A stretch of 64,000 nt of DNA from Asaia platycodi JCM 25414 (GTDB lineage Bacteria > Pseudomonadota > Alphaproteobacteria > Acetobacterales > Acetobacteraceae): positions 1 to 64,000 of the forward strand of contig NZ_BAKW01000020.1 in NCBI RefSeq assembly GCF_000614545.1. Reading direction: 5' to 3'. Under the pieces are notes generated by a model. The model saw only the letters and a program-made list of their open reading frames with translations. It was not told the origin of the DNA and searched no databases. Positions 63,712 through 64,000 of the stretch are shown in pieces. The first letter of the stretch is position 1. Each line of letters begins with the position of its first letter. The position numbers were made by a program, and so were the translations under genes.

Positions 63712-63740
63712 CTGAAACTGAACTGTAATTTCAGTTTCAG
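63712..63740. terminator. Hairpin after ftsZ
   Basis: CTGAAACTG and CAGTTTCAG form a perfect 9-base stem with an 11-base loop, 22 bases past the ftsZ stop. No T tract follows in the direction of ftsZ transcription, so it may be an attenuator or a regulatory site instead of a full terminator. Confidence 0.4.
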
Positions 63741-63761
63741 GTTGCAACAGAGTGCAAGGTT

Positions 63762-64000
63762 TTAGCGCCCCTGATCGCGACGCAGGAAGGCGGGAATGTC
63801 CAGACCGTTCTCTTCACTGCCCTCGTGGCCGGAAGAAACGCGCGGTGAGTCTTCGCGCTCGACAACGGTCGGCGCGTGACGCGGCGCCTCTTCATGCGGG
63901 GCGCTGGCCGTCGGAGCAGGGCGACCACGAAGCGCGCCTGTCACGATGCCAAACAGGCTGCGCGGCTGCGACTGGGGCTCAGGTGCGGAACGCTGGTTCT
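63762..64000 (-). CDS. ftsZ: Cell division protein FtsZ, C-terminal part (runs off the window)
   Basis: About 79 residues of the variable linker and the conserved C-terminal peptide. The end reads ENGLDIPAFLRRDQGR, where GLDIPAFLRR is the FtsA/ZipA-binding tail typical of alphaproteobacterial FtsZ. Upstream is PQSQPRSLFGIVTGALRGRP. The GTPase core lies outside the window. Its place before lpxC is the normal alphaproteobacterial order. Confidence 0.9.
   Translation of the reverse strand, partial: NQRSAPEPQSQPRSLFGIVTGALRGRPAPTASAPHEEAPRHAPTVVEREDSPRVSSGHEGSEENGLDIPAFLRRDQGR

Overview
The window is a GC-rich alphaproteobacterial chromosome segment. The proteins and gene order look like an acetic acid bacterium (Acetobacteraceae, Asaia/Gluconobacter-like). 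That assignment is an inference from protein flavour and from two conserved gene blocks: ffh-rpsP-rimM-trmD-rplS-leuCDB, and (minus strand) ftsZ-lpxC-bamD-recN-ligA at the right edge. No ribosomal RNA, CRISPR array or prophage was seen.

Layout. 0.3-9.5 kb: a truncated EamA transporter remnant, then a probable sugar-acid catabolic cluster (FMN hydroxy-acid dehydrogenase, two MFS permeases, TIM-barrel isomerase, DenD-like dehydrogenase, two LysR regulators, a divergent 3-hydroxyacyl-CoA dehydrogenase-like enzyme). 10-13.1 kb: heme oxygenase plus bacteriophytochrome HWE kinase fused to a receiver domain. 13.2-15.9 kb: a radical-SAM protein plus a UdgX-type uracil-DNA glycosylase fusion, preceded by a GTTC-N7-GTTC motif that matches the alphaproteobacterial LexA box. 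16-20.3 kb: GH13 glucosidase, an orphan sugar-binding protein and a Spy/CpxP-like periplasmic protein. 20.4-31.3 kb: SRP/ribosome/leucine block, two tandem aminotransferases and an M3 peptidase. 31.3-45.8 kb: small envelope proteins, cobalamin adenosyltransferase, a coiled-coil AT-hook protein, an outer-membrane porin plus OPT transporter, ispH-thrB-rnhA, transporters, csaA-gpt and three tRNAs (Asn, Pro, Arg). 45.8-47.5 kb: gene-poor, with an internally deleted IS701-like element that keeps both inverted repeats. 47.5-56.2 kb: a second HWE kinase with a receiver protein, a DMT exporter, a PepSY protein, pncA and an AaeXAB-like efflux operon. 56.3-64 kb: CNNM-type protein and the ftsZ-lpxC-bamD-recN-ligA block.

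A dominant feature is about 35 apparent frameshifts spread over about 20 genes. They include genes that cannot plausibly be dead (rplS, trmD, leuC). Almost all fit loss of one or two bases, often in G or C runs, and in nearly every case the lost reading resumes in another frame to give a full-length family member. I therefore treat them as probable sequencing/assembly deletions. I annotate each such gene over its full span as a CDS with the break noted, rather than as a pseudogene. True decay is claimed only for the EamA remnant and the IS701-like transposase.
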